This document shows, piece after piece, positions 44,989-58,345 of a stretch of DNA of 59,517 nucleotides (positions within the stretch are counted from its first letter, which is position 1; the number at the start of each line of letters is the position of its first letter). The notes under the pieces are model-generated. The model saw nothing but the letters and a program-made list of their open reading frames with translations, had not been told where the DNA came from and did no database searches. The DNA comes from an uncultured Candidatus Altimarinota bacterium (GTDB taxonomy: Bacteria; Patescibacteriota; Gracilibacteria; BD1-5; UBA2023), in the NCBI GenBank assembly GCA_936941205.1, contig CAKZJF010000042.1, positions 1-59,517 on the forward strand, given 5' to 3'. The position numbers and the translations under genes were made by a program.

Positions 44989-45984
44989 ATGTCTCTTAAC
45001 ATTACAACAATTTGATGAGGAACTGGAACTTTCAATGTACTTACAGGATTGAAACGAAGTAAAGAATACAATATTTCCGCTATTGTATCGGTCGCAGACA
45101 ATGGTGGCACAACCGGTGCGATTAGAGATCAATTTGGTATTCTTCCTCCAGGAGATATTAGAAGAGCCATCGTAGCTCTCTCAAAAAATTCAGATATGGT
45201 TCGACAATTGTTCGAATATCAATTTAATGAATCATGAGTTATCGGATGAAATAAAATTGGGAATATACTTCTCACTGCTCTTGTAGACATTACCGGGGAT
45301 TTTGAACGAGCTATTAATACACTCGCTGATATGTTTGATGTAAAATGAAGAATCATACCTGTTACACTTGATGATATTCATCTATGAGTCCGATTTGAAG
45401 ATGGTACAGAAGTGATAGGAGAAAAAAATATTGATATCTCAGATAAAAATCCTGGCGAACGTACCCATAATCCAGATCAAAATATTACTGATGCTTTCTT
45501 GGTATGAGGAAAATGAGAAATCAATCCACATGCTCGTGAAGCAATTTTAAACTCTGATTATATTATTATCAGTCCTGGAGATCTCTATACAAGCATTGTA
45601 CCGAATCTTCTTTCCATCTGAATGCAGGAAGCACTGGAAAATACCTCAGCAAAAATCATCTATGTCTGTAATATCATGACGAAGCGTTGAGAAACGACTA
45701 ATATGGAAGTTATTGATTTTATTGATGTCATTGAACGTTATAGCGGGAAATCATCCCTTGACTATGTCATCGTAAATAATGGTACCATCGATGATGATAT
45801 TGTCGAGCGATATAAAAAAGAAGAGAACAAAAAACCACTTAAAATCAAAGATCTTTCACTATTTCTAGGAAAGAATTACAAACTGATTGAACGTGACCTA
45901 GTAAGCAATACCGACTATGCGCGACATGATCCAAATAAACTCATCCGTGTACTGGATGATATAATTACTGGTTGGATTAAGTAA
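44989..45984 (+). CDS. yvcK: Gluconeogenesis factor YvcK/GlmR
   Basis: 331 residues, UPF0052 family: the ATG region carries IGGGTGTFNVL (two TGA-coded Gly), then VSVADNGGTTGAIRDQFGILPPGDIRRA, GDLYTSIVPNL. In Bacillus it binds UDP-GlcNAc and stimulates amino-sugar supply for the wall. Divergent from the SPFH gene with a TATAAT at 44953-44958. Terminates with TAA; the next gene has its own promoter. Confidence 0.93.
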
Positions 45985-45989
45985 TATTA

Positions 45990-46025
45990 TTGACATATAA
46001 TTAATATTCTTTATAGTTAAAGAAT
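45990..46025 (+). promoter_or_regulatory. Promoter with 8-bp palindrome over the -10 box
   Basis: TTGACA (45990-45995), 16 bp, TATAGT (46012-46017). attcttta (46006-46013) / taaagaat (46018-46025) is a perfect 8-bp inverted repeat covering the -10. Same arrangement as the 34746 promoter, with a different arm sequence. Confidence 0.55.
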
Positions 46026-46037
46026 ATACACTCTACT

Positions 46038-46685
46038 ATGAACGCTCGGGAAGAATACACACTCACATGAGAAGCCTCTATATCGCCCCTGGCTGAACGT
46101 ATTCTTCGAAATATTGAAGATACGGAATTTACGCATTGCTCAGCATGAGTAGAAACATTACGAATAACGGTGTGACATAGTACTTTTCGTGCTATGGAAG
46201 GAATACTTCGTCAACAGCAAGAGGGTTTTACAAGTTTTATGCGCCAAAAAGAACGTGAATATATTCAAGGATGTATTCTCGAATGATACCTTCATTCATT
46301 CTTTCCTGAAAAGCCAATTCATATTCAACTTGCCTCTTGGTCTGATGATATTTCACATGGAATTGATGCATTTTGCCAAATTGGGAAAATGCAGTATGCG
46401 GTCGATTTTACTTCTAATAAGACGCGTATACAAGAAAAGATTGCTTTTTGTCGATCTCGTAATGATAGAAAATGACTTACAAACAGAAATATGTGGATTG
46501 TATATATACCTCTTCATGAAATTATACGATTTCATACCATAATCGATGCACATATCTCTCAAATAGATGAACCGAGTATTATGCATGACATATTCAATAG
46601 CATATTATGAGAATGACACCATCCTGAATGTGAAGTATATTCTGTAAAAACTGGCCAAACGCCATCCATATTTCTTGATAAATAA
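46038..46685 (+). CDS. Hypothetical protein, possible PD-(D/E)XK-like fold
   Basis: 215 residues. A central SDDISHGIDAFCQIGKMQYAVDFTSNK has the spacing of a restriction-endonuclease-like core (Asp on one strand, D-x-T-x2-K on the next). N-terminus MNAREEYTLTGEAS and several TGA-coded Gly. No other motif. Own promoter, and the downstream 131-aa gene starts 3 bp after its stop. Confidence 0.5.
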
Positions 46686-46688
46686 TCT

Positions 46689-47084
46689 ATGCGCAATACT
46701 CCTGAAACATCTATGGAAGAAGAAATGCATTACACCAGAACTCTTCTCAAAGAAGAAATCAATACAGCTCGTGACTATTTTCATGTCAAATACCCACAAC
46801 TCCCTATACTTCATATAACTGAAGGAGATGAAATATTCCTTGAAAGACTCGAAAGTGACATGTATATTCGTCTCAAACAGCATGAAAAAGAACATGGATG
46901 GGATGATGACAAAATGCTTTGAGTTGTTAGCACTCTTTCTCTCCTTATTCGTGGAACTTACTTCATGGATATAAAACGTGCTATACAAAATCTTGAACAT
47001 GTTCATATGATGGTAGAAATAATTATTGAGGGAGCTCCTCAAAAGATATCACCAAAAAAACCACATTTGACTCGAATAAAATAA
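46689..47084 (+). CDS. Hypothetical acidic helical protein (131 aa)
   Basis: 131 residues; one TGA (LGVVST). Mostly charged helices. Starts 3 bp after the preceding gene and ends before the leuS terminator. Unknown. Confidence 0.6.
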
Positions 47085-47113
47085 GAATCCCCCGAAATTG
47101 GGGGATTCTTATT
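47080..47113 (+). terminator. Bidirectional terminator
   Basis: aataagaatccccc / gggggattcttatt hairpin between the 131-aa gene and leuS (converging); the small gene's stop is in it. Confidence 0.9.
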
Positions 47114-50254
<3,141 letters not shown>

Positions 50255-50311
50255 ACAGAAGTATTAAATATAGATTGATGTACTGTACCCAAAAATACAA
50301 AAAATACAAAA

Positions 50312-50347
50312 AAAAATCCCTTCATCAAAAGAAGAAGGGAGGATTTT
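50312..50347 (-). terminator. Terminator after the VirB2/TrbC-like gene
   Basis: tcccttc / gaaggga stem flanked by A and T runs between 50361 and leuS. Confidence 0.65.
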
Positions 50348-50360
50348 TGAACTTGAAGCT

Positions 50361-50720
50361 CTACGCACCACTCAAAAGCTTTGTAAGTACCCATTGTACT
50401 ACAGAGTTTGCAAGGAAAATCACAAGAAGACCAATTGCAATCTGCATAAGAATAGTACGACCTTTTTTCACTTTATCTTCTTCACCACCAGCCGTTACAA
50501 TAAGAAAACCACCGTAAAGACCATATGCAATAGCGATAAAAGCAAGAAACATCATGAAGTTAGAAATAATCTTCTGAACTGCAACATCAGCAGTATTATC
50601 CGTTCCTTTAAGACCTGCATTTACTGTATTGCTTCCTTCGAAGGTAATAGCAGCGAAAGTCTGAGAAACAGTGATTGCACTTCCAAGTGCAGAATATCCA
50701 ATTTTAGAAAGAGTATTCAT
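50361..50720 (-). CDS. VirB2/TrbC-like pilin-type membrane protein
   Basis: 119 residues: an N-terminal signal-like segment, then two hydrophobic helices (NFMMFLAFIAIAYGLYGGFLIV and a second ending in FLANSVVQWVL) with GGEEDKVKKGRTIL between them, the layout of VirB2/TrbC pilins. No TGA used. No other type IV secretion gene is adjacent. In CPR bacteria such singletons may form surface filaments; function here is inferred. Confidence 0.7.
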   Translation of the reverse strand: MNTLSKIGYSALGSAITVSQTFAAITFEGSNTVNAGLKGTDNTADVAVQKIISNFMMFLAFIAIAYGLYGGFLIVTAGGEEDKVKKGRTILMQIAIGLLVIFLANSVVQWVLTKLLSGA

Positions 50721-50806
50721 ACGTTAAAATAAAATGAATTAATGAATTACTTAGCAATAATAGCACTATTATTCATGAAAGTCAAAAAAATATCTACTTT
50801 TTATTG

Positions 50807-50839
50807 AAAAAAATCCCCTCTGACCAGGAGGAGATTTTA
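50807..50839 (-). terminator. Terminator after rpsR
   Basis: aaaatcccctc / gaggagatttt hairpin (one bulge), between rpsR stop and the VirB2-like gene. Confidence 0.7.
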
Positions 50840-50864
50840 AATTAAAGCTTTAATGAGAGAAAAT

Positions 50865-51155
50865 TTATACAGCAGTTCCTTCATCAGAAATTGGAGCAAC
50901 CGTTTCAGGAACGAGTTTTTCAAGAGTTACTGGACGCTTCTTAAATGAAAGAACATATGGAAGAAGTGACATGTAACGTGCACGCTTAATTGCGCGAGCA
51001 AGTTCTTTTTGATTCTTGAGTGATACTCCAGAATAGTAACGAGGAATAATACGATTAAACTTTGTAAGATACTTTTTGAGAGTTTCAGTATCTTTGTAAT
51101 CGATTACGATTTTTGCCTCATCAATTGGGCAAACTTGTTTTTTCTTAATTGTCAT
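50865..51155 (-). CDS. rpsR: Ribosomal protein S18
   Basis: 96 residues: [19 protein letters not shown], then [43 protein letters not shown], the S18 core. C-terminal extension ISDEGTAV is short and acidic. No TGA codon. Last gene of the rpsF-ssb-rpsR operon (19 bp after ssb). Confidence 0.95.
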   Translation of the reverse strand: MTIKKKQVCPIDEAKIVIDYKDTETLKKYLTKFNRIIPRYYSGVSLKNQKELARAIKRARYMSLLPYVLSFKKRPVTLEKLVPETVAPISDEGTAV

Positions 51156-51174
51156 AAAATGTAAAAACTAGGAA

Positions 51175-51585
51175 TTAAAATTTAGTATCCACAAGATCGG
51201 AGAAGTCATCTATTTCGATATCATCAACAACTTCGTCAGTACCTTCAAAATCTTCACGCTTATTCAAGAAAATAAGTTGAGAAACAACCACTTCTGTTTT
51301 GTGAAGTTTTGTTCCATCTTCCTTATCAATAACTCGAGTTTTTAGTCGTCCTTCAATATATACTAATTTTCCTTTTAAAAGGAATTGTTCGCAACGTTCA
51401 GCAAGTGGACCCCAAGCAACACAATTTGTGTATTCAGCTTCACTGAGTGACTCACCAGTTGCAGACTTATAGTAACGATTGGTTGCAACTGTAAAAAGTG
51501 CAACTTTTTTATCTCCGTTTGTTGTTTTAATAAAAGGATCTTTTGTAACGTTTCCGATAAGAATCACTTTATTGATCGTTCTCAT
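51175..51585 (-). CDS. ssb: Single-stranded DNA-binding protein
   Basis: 136 residues: INKVILIGNVTKDP, TVATNRYYKSATG, EYTNCVAWGPLAERCEQFLLKGKLVYIEGRL, the OB-fold of SSB, and an acidic C-terminal stretch VVDDIEIDDFSDLVDTKF that replaces the classic DDDIPF tip. Binds ssDNA and recruits replication/repair partners. No TGA codon used. Middle gene of the operon. Confidence 0.96.
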   Translation of the reverse strand: MRTINKVILIGNVTKDPFIKTTNGDKKVALFTVATNRYYKSATGESLSEAEYTNCVAWGPLAERCEQFLLKGKLVYIEGRLKTRVIDKEDGTKLHKTEVVVSQLIFLNKREDFEGTDEVVDDIEIDDFSDLVDTKF

Positions 51586-51612
51586 AAATACTAATTAGAA
51601 AAAATATAAAAA

Positions 51613-51900
51613 CTACTTCTCGAGCTTCACAAACATGAAACGCCAGATATCCTTCTTGATATTAAAGTCCTTTGTTACATCAAAAAATGAACGACCAGAA
51701 CTCTCAAGAGTGTAGAGAATATAATAACCAGTACTTGAACGATTAATCAAGTATGCAAGATCGCGAACTCCCCAGTGATCAGCATTTGCAATTACTGCTC
51801 CGTGATTTGAGAGCTCAGTCTCAATCTCAGAAACGAGATTCGAACGATCTGCTTCACTCAATGCTGGATTGAGTATCATCATAAGTTCATATGTATTCAT
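51613..51900 (-). CDS. rpsF: Ribosomal protein S6
   Basis: 95 residues: MNTYELMMILNPALSEADR, a central HWGVRDLAYLINRSSTGYYILYTL and FNIKKDIWRFMFVKLEK. First gene of the classic rpsF-ssb-rpsR trio. No TGA codon. S6 pairs with S18 in the small subunit and the pair can bind their own leader, which fits the hairpin at 51921-51945. Confidence 0.96.
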   Translation of the reverse strand: MNTYELMMILNPALSEADRSNLVSEIETELSNHGAVIANADHWGVRDLAYLINRSSTGYYILYTLESSGRSFFDVTKDFNIKKDIWRFMFVKLEK

Positions 51901-51920
51901 AGTATCCTATGGGTTAGCAT

Positions 51921-51945
51921 CTTATCCGGATATTTTTCCGATAAG
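51921..51945 (-). promoter_or_regulatory. Candidate S6:S18 leader hairpin
   Basis: On the minus strand cttatcgga / tccggataag forms a stem with one bulged G; the CCG trinucleotide next to the bulge is the element recognised by the S6:S18 complex in its own mRNA in known leaders. It lies 20 nt before the rpsF start. Promoter candidate further upstream: TATAAT (complement of 51984-51989) preceded by TTTGCT. Confidence 0.55.
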
Positions 51946-51958
51946 AAGGATATAAAAA

Positions 51959-51989
51959 AATGCGTACAAAAACGCAAGGCGGTATTATA
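51959..51989 (-). other. Hairpin plus -10 box at the start of the rpsF leader
   Basis: On the minus strand tgcgt / acgca with a six-nt loop is followed by Ts, at the expected transcription start downstream of the TATAAT. It could act as an attenuator; no gene feeds it from upstream. Confidence 0.4.
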
Positions 51990-52151
51990 GGAAGAAAAAT
52001 AAAAAAGCAAATTATTCATTCATAATAATTATTACAACCCACAGAAATAAATATACAAGAAGAAAGCAGTGGAATAATTTTGTTTGGAAGAAAAAATATG
52101 CTAAAATACTTTTGTACTTATGAACTGTTCACTTTCCGAAAAAATAACTCA

Positions 52152-52430
52152 ATGCTTCATACTCAACTCATTGCTCTCATAGAAGCCTCGTGACTTATTC
52201 CGGATGATGCCCTTGAGGTAATTCGTATTTTTCAATGCCTCAACGAATCAAAAAGATGAGAAGTAATAGCGAATTGGAGTACAATTAGCACAAAAATATT
52301 ACTCCGTCGAGAAGAAATAGAAAAACAGAAGCGTGCCCTCCTTACTGAAACGCTTGAAAAAATGAATACCTATCTTCAGGCATATAATAAAGATGACGAT
52401 CTGTTTAATAAAAATATTGCAAAAATATAA
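52152..52430 (+). CDS. Hypothetical protein (92 aa)
   Basis: 92 residues with two TGA-coded Gly, starting MLHTQLIALIEASGL. N-terminal half is hydrophobic-helical, C-terminal half is Lys/Glu-rich and coiled-coil-like. ATG at 52152 chosen; another ATG at 52120 in a different frame hits TAG after 20 codons. Unknown. Confidence 0.55.
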
Positions 52431-52460
52431 TACTTTCTACCCATAAATACACATATCTAT

Positions 52461-52748
52461 ATGGCACACAAAGGACAAAGTAAAATACTCGATACTCTCT
52501 TCGGAACTATCGACCCTGCTATTATGAGTCAGAAAGTACAAGAAAAACTTGCTGTATTCCATAATCGATACGAAGAAGTAACAGAAATTATACTTTCTCC
52601 AGGAGAACGAGAAATTATTGATAAGAAAATCACTGCCTTGAATGAACGATATCGAGATGGATGTGAGAAATACGAAGCAGATATGAGTGATTATATTCAT
52701 GAGATTATGCCTCATCCAGAAAAAGAACGAGACTGTAGTCTTGCTTAA
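52461..52748 (+). CDS. Hypothetical protein (95 aa)
   Basis: 95 residues, no TGA, soluble, helical (YEEVTEIILSPGEREIIDKK). Thirty bp after the preceding gene; bidirectional terminator follows. Function not recognised. Confidence 0.6.
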   Translation: MAHKGQSKILDTLFGTIDPAIMSQKVQEKLAVFHNRYEEVTEIILSPGEREIIDKKITALNERYRDGCEKYEADMSDYIHEIMPHPEKERDCSLA

Positions 52749-52757
52749 AGAAAACCT

Positions 52758-52788
52758 AAAAAAAATCCACTAGAAAGTGGATTTTTTT
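52758..52788 (+). terminator. Bidirectional terminator
   Basis: aaaaaatccact / agtggatttttt hairpin between the 95-aa gene and rpmG. Confidence 0.88.
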
Positions 52789-52812
52789 CGAGAAATTCGA
52801 GAAAATCGATGA

Positions 52813-52983
52813 TTACTTTACATCCTTAAATGTAAACTCTACATGCTTTCGAAGTTTCTTATCATACTTTTTAAGCTTAAGCTTTTCACCTTGAGGAAGA
52901 TTTTTCTTCTGCACTGGGTAAATATACCATGAAATACCACTTGATGATTTACCGATTTGATATGTGCATTTTCCTTTTGCCAT
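52813..52983 (-). CDS. rpmG: Ribosomal protein L33
   Basis: 56 residues, starting MAKGKCTY, with the C-terminal LKLKKYDKKLRKHVEF matching the E. coli-type (zinc-free) L33, whose equivalent is LELKKFDPVVRQHV. No TGA codon. Only one Cys is left, so no zinc ribbon. Confidence 0.88.
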   Translation of the reverse strand: MAKGKCTYQIGKSSSGISWYIYPVQKKNLPQGEKLKLKKYDKKLRKHVEFTFKDVK

Positions 52984-53135
52984 ACGAATAATTAAAGAGA
53001 ATATAGAAAACCGAGCAACGAGAGAGATTATATAGAAATTTTTTATTTGGCAAATTTTCTTTCGAGGAAAATTGCTTTTCTCCTTTATTTGAATACACTC
53101 CATGCTTAAAGTTTTTATTTTTTGTTGCAATTCGT

Positions 53136-54512
53136 ATGTTTATTGATGAGGTGGTTGTTACCTTCCGTGCTTGAAAGGGGTGAAATGGAATTATATCATG
53201 GAGACGAGAAAAATATATTCCAAATGGATGACCATTTGGTTGAGATGGAGGAAGATGAGGTGATATCATTCTTCGTGCCACTACTCATGAAACCACTCTT
53301 ATACATTTTCGTCATACAAAAGTAATTCGTTCAGAGGAATGAGAGCGTGGTGGTACAAAGGCTATGCATGGAAGAAACGGTGAAGATCAGATTATAGAAG
53401 TTCCAGTTGGAACGATAGTAACTGATGCGGAAGATGATTCTTTTATTGTTGATCTCAGTATTCCTGGTCAAACTTTCTCTCTCTGTGAATGAGGGCGTGG
53501 AGGATTTTGAAACGCACACTTTTGTAGTTCTACTCGACAAGCTCCAAACTTTGCAGAACTCTGAGATAGCTGAGAAGAAAAAACCGTAAAACTTGAACTG
53601 AAACTTGTGGCTGATGTAGGAATTGTTGGGCTTCCAAATGCAGGAAAATCAACGCTTATCAAGGCACTAACCAATGTTAAACCAAAAATCGCGGATTATC
53701 CTTTCACCACTATCATTCCAAATCTTGGAGTTATGGAACATAAAGGACGCTCACTTGTTTTGGAAGATGTTCCAGGACTTATTCCTTGAGCAAGTGAATG
53801 AAAGGGTCTTGGAGTTGAGTTTCTAAAACATATAGAACGCACTCATACCTTGGTTCATATGCTTGATATTAGTCAATGAGAGGAAGCAGCTCTTGAAAAT
53901 TACCACGCCATAAGAAAAGAATTGGAAGCATGGAGTGAAGAACTTGGTGCAAAAGATGAGATTATAATTCTCTCAAAAATAGATATCGTAGATATGGATA
54001 TGCTCGATGAAATGAAAAAACATATTCAAAAAGCCCTTCCAAAAAAAACAATCTATGCTTTATCTGCTGGAGCCTTTATAGGAACTGATGCATTTAAGGA
54101 TGTGTTACTTGAACTGATTCCAGAAAAACCAAAAATGGAAGTAGATGATGTTCCTACTGTTATCCCAGAAGTAGTAAAAACCTACGATCTTACAAGACAA
54201 AATGATCCAAAACGATGTACGATTACTCGAGTAGATAATACGCTCATTCGGGTAACCTGAGTTCGTATCGAAGAAATTGTTCGTATGACTGATATACGCT
54301 ATATAGACGGAGTAAACCGTGTCTATGATGTCATGGAGAAGCTCTGAATCATTCGAAAAATTAAACTCATGGTAACAACCGACATGGAAATGGGAAGAAA
54401 TAATTTCTTTGAAGGTACAGATGACATAGACCTTCCTGAAGTGGAAATTGCTTGAAAAAAATTCTCACTTGATAATATTCTCTTTATGAAAGAAGGAAGA
54501 ACGGATCGATAG
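53136..54512 (+). CDS. obg: GTPase Obg/CgtA
   Basis: 458 residues. N-terminal glycine-rich Obg fold ([48 protein letters not shown]), G domain ([24 protein letters not shown]), then an OCT domain with [19 protein letters not shown] and NNFFEGTD. Obg couples GTP to ribosome maturation. Nearly all N-terminal glycines are TGA-coded, which would truncate the protein at residue 13 in the standard code. Confidence 0.96.
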
Positions 54513-54538
54513 ATATTTCCCTCTTTTTTCCCGTGACA

Positions 54539-54580
54539 AAATAATTCTTTTCTGTACAATTCAGAAAAGAATTATTTTTT
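54539..54580 (+). terminator. Terminator after obg
   Basis: aataattcttttctg / cagaaaagaattatt perfect 15-bp stem with T run. Confidence 0.9.
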
Positions 54581-54594
54581 TATCTCAAAGCACT

Positions 54595-56244
54595 ATGAAA
54601 TTATTTCGCACTATTGTGAGCATCCTCTTGTTCACTTCAACTTCTGCCATCTATGCAGATACAACTCCGATGATCACTACACAAATTACTTCACAATGAA
54701 CAAATAGCTACTGTATGTCTTTTTCCATAAAGAATACAACAAATAGCACTCTCTCAAATTGGAAAATACGATTCAATCTCTTGGCAAGTTCTTTACGAGA
54801 AACTTGGAATGGAAATTTTAGTAGAATAAAAAATGGATATGAAATAACACCACTTCAAGGAATTTCACTTGGGATAAACGAGAATATAACCCTTGGTTTC
54901 TGTAGCAATCGAAACATAAAACCTACCAATATTACATTCTCAAATCCTTCCATGAGTTTTCCGGTGTATCTCCCCCAAAATGGGTTCGCCATAAAGAACA
55001 ATCATAATGTAACGGTTGAAGTTACTACATCCGATGTATCTGGAGATCGATACTGTCGAAATATCCGAATTATCAATAAAGGTAAATGACTCATCGAATC
55101 TTGGAGACTATCCTTTGACCTCGGAAATAGTATAACTGGATGGAATGGGAGATGGACATATTCCAATGGAAGATATTCTATTACTCCTGAAAGTTGGAAT
55201 CGAACATTACTTGCATGAGAGATTAAAACACTGGGATTTTGTACCACGGGAAGAAAGGATGGAAACTGGAAACTAGAAACCAGTCTGGATAATCGATATT
55301 ACAATTCCTATGCTTCATCATTTGGGCAATCTACACAAACGACAACAAATGGAACTACCACAACGGTAGTGAATACCTCAAATGTATTATATGTATGAAC
55401 CAATAGAACTTACCGAACCATAGCGTCAGCAGTCAATGTTTCATGAGAAGGAAATGTTATTTATGTTGATCCAGGAGTATATTATAATGAAGATATAACT
55501 ATCAACCGAAGAGTTCATATTATAGGAAATGGCGGAACAGTACGAATTATTGGGAATTCAAATATTTCAAATGGAAAAGCTTTCATTGTTACCAATGCTG
55601 ATACCATTCTCGAAAATATATCGTTTGAAAATGCAACCGTATCTGATAGAAATGGTGCAGGAGTACGATATCAGTCATGAAGTCTTCTCGTAAAAAATTG
55701 TTCGTTTATCTGAAACCAAGAAGGAATCTTATCAGCCAGTAACACGACTGGGAGAATCACTATAGAGAATTCACGTTTTGATAATAATGGATATGGTGAT
55801 GGGTACACCCATGGTGTGTACGTTTGAGAAATTAGTAATCTCACCATTTCGAATTCAACTTTTACAAGTACAAAGGCAGGTCATCATATAAAAAGCCGAG
55901 CTGCAACAACCAGTATTCAAAATAATACATTTGATGATATAAATGCTGATACGAGCTATCATATCGATATTCCAAATGGAGGAATCGTCACAATCAATGG
56001 AAATACTTTCACAAAATGAATCAATGCACAAAATCAAACGTTTATAAGCTATGGTGCAGAAGGAATAAAATATAGTTCAAATATACTTGATATCACGAAT
56101 AACACCTTTCGAAATTTCCGATCCAATGCAATATGAGTGATGAATTTTTGATGAAATACAGCTAATATTTCCAATAATACATTTATAAATGTTGGAACTC
56201 AAAACGTATGACCTGGAAACCTCGTCGGAAATACGATACGATAA
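54595..56244 (+). CDS. Secreted protein with tandem CBM2-like domains and a beta-helix
   Basis: 549 residues. Signal peptide (MKLFRTIVSILLFTSTSAIYA), then two ~100-residue CBM2-like repeats: NWKIRFNLLASSLRETWNGNF...LGINENITLGFC and SWRLSFDLGNSITGWNGRW...LLAGEIKTLGFC, each with the WNG and LGFC signatures of cellulose/chitin-binding module 2. From about residue 260 a right-handed beta-helix domain (repeats such as NNTFDDIN, NGNTFTKG) extends to the end. Probable surface polysaccharide-binding or -degrading protein. TGA codes Gly in several repeats. Confidence 0.8.
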
Positions 56245-56245
56245 T

Positions 56246-56268
56246 AAAAAGACCTCTCACGAGGTCTT
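56246..56268 (+). terminator. Terminator after the CBM2 protein gene
   Basis: aagacctc / gaggtctt hairpin immediately after TAA 56242-56244; it also lies downstream of the converging Nudix-like gene. Confidence 0.8.
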
Positions 56269-56279
56269 AAGAGATACAA

Positions 56280-57326
56280 TTATAAACATCATTTTTGAAC
56301 AGCTCATTCAAGAGAATACACACATTTTCCTGCATCTACAAAGGACTCTACATCTCAACGATTGCAAAGAAAAACATCTCGACCAAATCCATCACCATCA
56401 CCTGGATATATTTCATCAAATTCGGTCACATCCATATCCAATCTCTTAACCATTTCATAGGTATTATTTTTTTTATCATGGACTGGATAAAATCCAGATT
56501 CTTCGGTTTCTTTCTGAAATACTCAATCATGATGAAAAACGGTACGAATTTTTTTTCATCATCATAGTTCCTGTACTGGAGCAAAATATAATGGAGCACC
56601 GATGATTCACTGTTTCCAATCCAGTGAATTTACTCCATTTTTTTTAATAAGTGAATTCAAATATTTATAACGTGCTATTTCAGCTAATTGTATTACTTTT
56701 GTTCTTGAGAGTACTTCATTATCAATGTCTGGAATTATCATATATATCTTTCCATCTTTTTTTCAAAAAAGTACAAGTTCTTCGATGATTTCTTCATAGA
56801 CGGTTGCTCATGGGGTTTTGTCACACCGACCTGCTGGAAGGGTAAATTTCCCAGGGTCAGAGGGCGCATTTTCATCACGATGTATCAGGGGATATACTCG
56901 TTCTCAGGATTTTGTAAGTATAGACAGCATACCGACTCAAGAAAATAAAATTCCTGAGGTTTCTTTATTTCTTAACGCAGGGATTGTAGGGATTTCCGCA
57001 GGAATATTTTTATTAAGACGAACAAAACCGCCACCAAGAGAAGAGGTATTGATTTGAATTGTCCAATCTCCTTCGGTATTTTGTTCAATAGAATCAGCAA
57101 TGAAAAAAATCGTATCATAGAAACTATTTAACTCTTGCAAAGGAGATTCTCGATTCTGCATCTGAGACATAAAATGAATATATGCTGCCACTTTTTCTCG
57201 AGATTCACTTTCAATTAACATATTTACTCGTGTTCAAAGTTCAGACATTACACCTAAAGTAAGAAGTCTTGCCATTCTCTCGTCACTGTTATTTTTTACA
57301 TCCAAAGATGCTACATCTTGAGTCAT
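56280..57326 (-). CDS. Nudix-like protein (348 aa, degenerate box)
   Basis: 348 residues. The N-terminal half is helical and unrecognised. In the middle, FTLPAGRCDKTPGATVYEEIIEELV resembles a Nudix box but lacks the REUxEExGU arginine (EEIIEEL), so the Mg site may be incomplete. C-terminal DVTEFDEIYPGDGDGFGRD is acidic. Six or more TGA-coded Gly including a GGG run. Third Nudix-related protein in this window. Function unknown. Confidence 0.55.
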
Positions 57327-57439
57327 TCTATTATAGATTACTGATAATATATGGATATAATATCAGGAGATGAAATATGTGTCAATATTTGATTATACTA
57401 TCTATATTCATACACTTATAGAAATACTCATATCATCTT

Positions 57440-57769
57440 ATGGCAACAAGTCCTGATACACTCACCTATTTTCTAGAATGTCTCGATGGAATTCCAGAGC
57501 TCCACGCAAAATCCATGTTTGGAGAATATGGTATATACTCATGAGAAAAGATGTTCGCACTTGCATGCGATAATATGCTATTTTTTAAAACACAACCAGA
57601 ACTTCTTCATCTCTTTGAGGACACATCAACCAAAGCATATCCATGAAGTCGAAATACTGCAATTGTAAATCCTGAATGGCTAGAGAATACCGAAGAACTT
57701 ATAAAAATTGCAAGGAAAGTTATCGAAATAACTCCAATATCAAAGAAGAAGAAATCCTCCAAGTGTTAA
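57440..57769 (+). CDS. TfoX N-terminal-domain protein
   Basis: 109 residues: SMFGEYGIYSGEKMFALACDNMLFFKT is the TfoX-N signature (xRMFGGYGIYxxGxMFALxxDxxLYxKT), with a basic C-terminus KKKKSSKC. TfoX-N proteins are found near competence regulators but many are stand-alone. One TGA-coded Gly in the signature and another further on. The TAA stop lies inside the terminator hairpin. Confidence 0.85.
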
Positions 57770-57781
57770 CTGGAGGATTTT
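57752..57781 (+). terminator. Terminator containing the TfoX gene stop
   Basis: aaatcctcca / tggaggattt hairpin, spanning the stop codon. Confidence 0.8.
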
Positions 57782-57796
57782 TATTACTAGTACATA

Positions 57797-58324
57797 CTAC
57801 AATTTTCGTCTCGTTTTAATTCATTTTTCCTCTATGATAACAGGAGGATTTCAGACTACCGTAATATCACTTGGTACATTTTTTCCAGAAATAAGGGTCA
57901 TGGCTCAAATATTCACATTATTTCCAACAGAGATAGAACCGAGGATTGTAGCATTTGCCCCAATAGTTACATTATCTCAGACAGTTGGATGTCTTTTTCA
58001 TTGTTCTTTTCCAGTACCACCGAGAGTGACCCCGTGAAAAATCGTCACATTATCTCCGATGATTGCTGTCTCTCCGATAACTACTCACATACCATGATCA
58101 ATCATCATTCCCTCACCGATCTGAGCTCATGGATGAATCTCGATTCCTGTAATGCCTCGCATGATCTGAGAAACGAGTCGGGCAACGAATCGTATACGAT
58201 GAATATAGAGAGGATGTGTGATATGTTTATGAACAATAAGAGCATGGAGTCCTGGCATCAAGAGTGCTTCAGCCTTTGTTGCAGCAGGATCGCGATCGAG
58301 GATGACTTTATATTCTGATATCAT
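57797..58324 (-). CDS. cysE: Serine acetyltransferase
   Basis: 175 residues: a short helical N-terminus, HPGAQIGEGMMIDHGMGVVIGET, then [37 protein letters not shown], the left-handed beta-helix of CysE. It makes O-acetylserine, the precursor of cysteine. Shorter than E. coli CysE (about 270) but like many Gram-positive forms. The leader at 58346-58474 holds a Cys-rich ORF and a terminator, suggesting attenuation. Several TGA-coded Gly. Confidence 0.93.
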
Positions 58325-58345
58325 ATAATAATAAATAATTAAAAT

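Noticed and set aside
52120-52182. Short ORF starting at ATG 52120
   Set aside because: Ends at TAG after 20 codons; no support.
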